Assembly: GCA_946811185.2 (NCBI GenBank)
Contig: OX328096.1
Span: 63,014,845-63,078,844, forward strand
Reading direction: 5' to 3'
DNA: 64,000 nucleotides
Source: Hippopus hippopus
Taxonomy: Eukaryota > Mollusca > Bivalvia > Cardiida > Cardiidae
In this document: positions 62,775-64,000 of the stretch, one piece after another
Position numbering within the stretch: the stretch's first letter is position 1
How the letters are laid out: each line of letters opens with the position of its first letter
Program-made: the position numbers and the translations under genes
Notes under the pieces: model-generated
Seen by the model: the letters and a program-made list of their open reading frames with translations, nothing else
What the model was told of the DNA's origin: nothing
Databases searched by the model: none

Positions 62775-64000
62775 ATGTCTTGGCTTAATAGAATATCAAA
62801 TATAACTAGAACGGCCGCGGCAAATGTTGGAAGAGCTATAACTAGTGTTATACCTCAATCAATCCAACGAAGAATCAATAATTTTACTAATTGGTTAACT
62901 GGTAATGTAGCTGAAGAACGGCTACCACAAGTTTTTGATGAAATTGTTGCTAATGTTAGAGAAAATTACCCTCCAAGACAACCTTTTGAGATTAGAGATA
63001 GTCAATCTGCATTTAGAAGATATACAACTCAATATGTTATAGATGGTAGAGAGAATTATACCCCACAAAGATTTTTTGCAGAAAACCGAGCAAATATTAT
63101 AAATACTCTTAGTAATAATTTACAAACAAAGGTTAAACTTGTACTTAGATGTAAATTATGGTTAATGACAAATATTGACCAAGGGCCTATTGAGCGTGCT
63201 TTTCATAGTAGTCAACATTTAAATTTAAACGGGGAAGAAATAGAGGATTTATTAAATGAAATGATAGGTGAAGTTTTAGAAAATTTATCTAAATTTCAAA
63301 GAGAAGGTAGTGGTTGGACTTTTGGGAGTATCGTAAAACTAGAAATACATACAGCAACTTATGACCCTTTAAGAGCTAATGGCCACTTACCTTTACCAAC
63401 ATGGATTGCTAACAAAAAAGCAGTTATCAATATGAAAAATAAAGATGACAAATGTTTTTTATGGTGTGTTTCAAGAGCGTTAAACCCTGTAGACAACCAT
63501 CCAGAAAGAGTTGATAAAGCTTTGAAAGAAAAGGAAAGTAGTTTAAACATGGAGGGAAAATAAAACCAGGTCTATTTATCCTCTTAGAACTACAGAAGAT
63601 GAAAAAAGTAAACATGTTGACCTTCTTTTTATTAAAGATGGGGAAAACACATACTACACTCTCATAAAAAAATTTAATAGTTTAATGAGAAAACAAGTAA
63701 GTGACAATGGTGGTATAGAATATTGTAAACGATGTCTAAATCATTTTGGTAGTAAAGAACTTTTGGAAAAACATAAAAGATATTGTAATGAACATAAACC
63801 TATTACTTTAGAAATGCCAAAGTTAGGTGAAAAGTTAGCTTTTGAAAACTATTATAAAAAATTAAAGGTTCCCTTTGTTGTATACGCTGATTTTGAAAGT
63901 GTATTAAAACCGATACACACATGCCAACCAAATCCAGAAAAAAGTTATACTATGCAACGTCAAAAGCATATACCTTGTAGTTTTTACTATATTATAAAAT
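62775..64000 (+). pseudogene. protein-primed DNA polymerase B, N-terminal part, broken
   Basis: Frame one runs from ATG 62,775 to a stop at 63,561-63,563 (262 residues). It carries the PolB N-terminal region, ending with DKCFLWCVSRALNP and the RVDKAL helix. A second frame, open from 63,547 past the window edge, has a C2H2-like finger (YCKRCLNHFGSKELLEKHKR) and the first exonuclease motif YADFES. The two blocks are adjacent parts of one PolB. From memory of the family about 25-35 residues between them are absent, so the break near 63,560 is probably a deletion that also shifted the frame. The polymerase domain lies beyond the window. TTATTTTATAAAAA abuts the ATG. Confidence 0.85.

Larger units (their letters stand above)
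51346..64000. mobile_element. Polinton/Maverick (adintovirus-class) endogenous element, right end cut
   Basis: The diagnostic set is present: rve integrase, adenain-like protease, A32/FtsK-HerA-type packaging ATPase, single-jelly-roll penton-like protein, double-jelly-roll major capsid protein and protein-primed PolB, plus a fibre. Gene density is near complete and base composition is visibly more AT-rich than the flank. The left arm is on - and the right arm on +. The element continues beyond 64,000; at least most of PolB and the right terminal repeat are missing from the window. Confidence 0.93.

Overview
The window is eukaryotic and is most likely from a bivalve or related mollusc. I infer this from the dense short palindromic repeats interspersed through introns, the tRNA-derived SINE-like copies and the GT-AG intron structure; I cannot name the species. 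It has two parts. 

Positions 1-51,000 are host DNA. The one gene I can assemble completely is an SLC5-family sodium/solute symporter on the + strand, 15 exons from 9,066 to 38,581, 657 codons plus stop, with every splice phase consistent. Its introns (the last is 10.1 kb) and both flanks are filled with non-autonomous repeats. I call the recurring families R1 (about 265 bp, ends TGAGCC...GGCTCA, central GC-rich palindrome), R2 (about 210 bp, central perfect hairpin around CAGACTGCAC...GTGCAGTCTG), R3 (about 230 bp, central hairpin around GAGAAAATGCTGG...CCAGCATTTTCTC) and R4 (about 160-190 bp, ends in GGTCCGTATTCA). There are also tRNA-derived SINEs, micro- and minisatellites, a 2.3-kb element with palindrome-rich terminal repeats (48,211-50,482), a candidate 6.8-kb insertion in the last intron, and a decayed transposase-like coding remnant near 44.2-44.9 kb. 

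From about 51.3 kb to the right edge (64,000, not closed) lies an AT-rich, gene-dense integrated virus/transposon of the Polinton/Maverick (adintovirus) class. A left arm on the - strand carries, in order from the divergent promoter: DUF5679-like zinc ribbon, phospholipase-A2-like module, rve integrase with chromodomain, adenain-like cysteine protease, fibre, and a RING-finger protein. A right arm on the + strand carries: packaging ATPase, penton-like minor capsid protein, a core/maturation protein with a candidate protease site, a dUTPase-fold-like protein, a membrane-hairpin protein, a DUF8207-like protein, a small amphipathic/basic protein, an unknown 118-residue protein, the double-jelly-roll major capsid protein, a SAP+NUMOD1 DNA-binding protein, and the start of protein-primed DNA polymerase B. 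The two arms diverge from a 31-bp A/T-only-rich spacer. Nearly every ORF has a TATAAA-like tract abutting its ATG, and several have perfect palindromes at the stop codon, so the element looks like a compact viral genome with its own expression signals. 

Several element genes are broken: the zinc ribbon/PLA2/integrase series is split at two homopolymer runs, the fibre has a frameshift near 53,725, and PolB has a break near 63,560. This copy is therefore probably an endogenized, decaying genome, unless the homopolymer breaks are assembly errors. Structural genes (MCP, penton, ATPase, protease) remain open.
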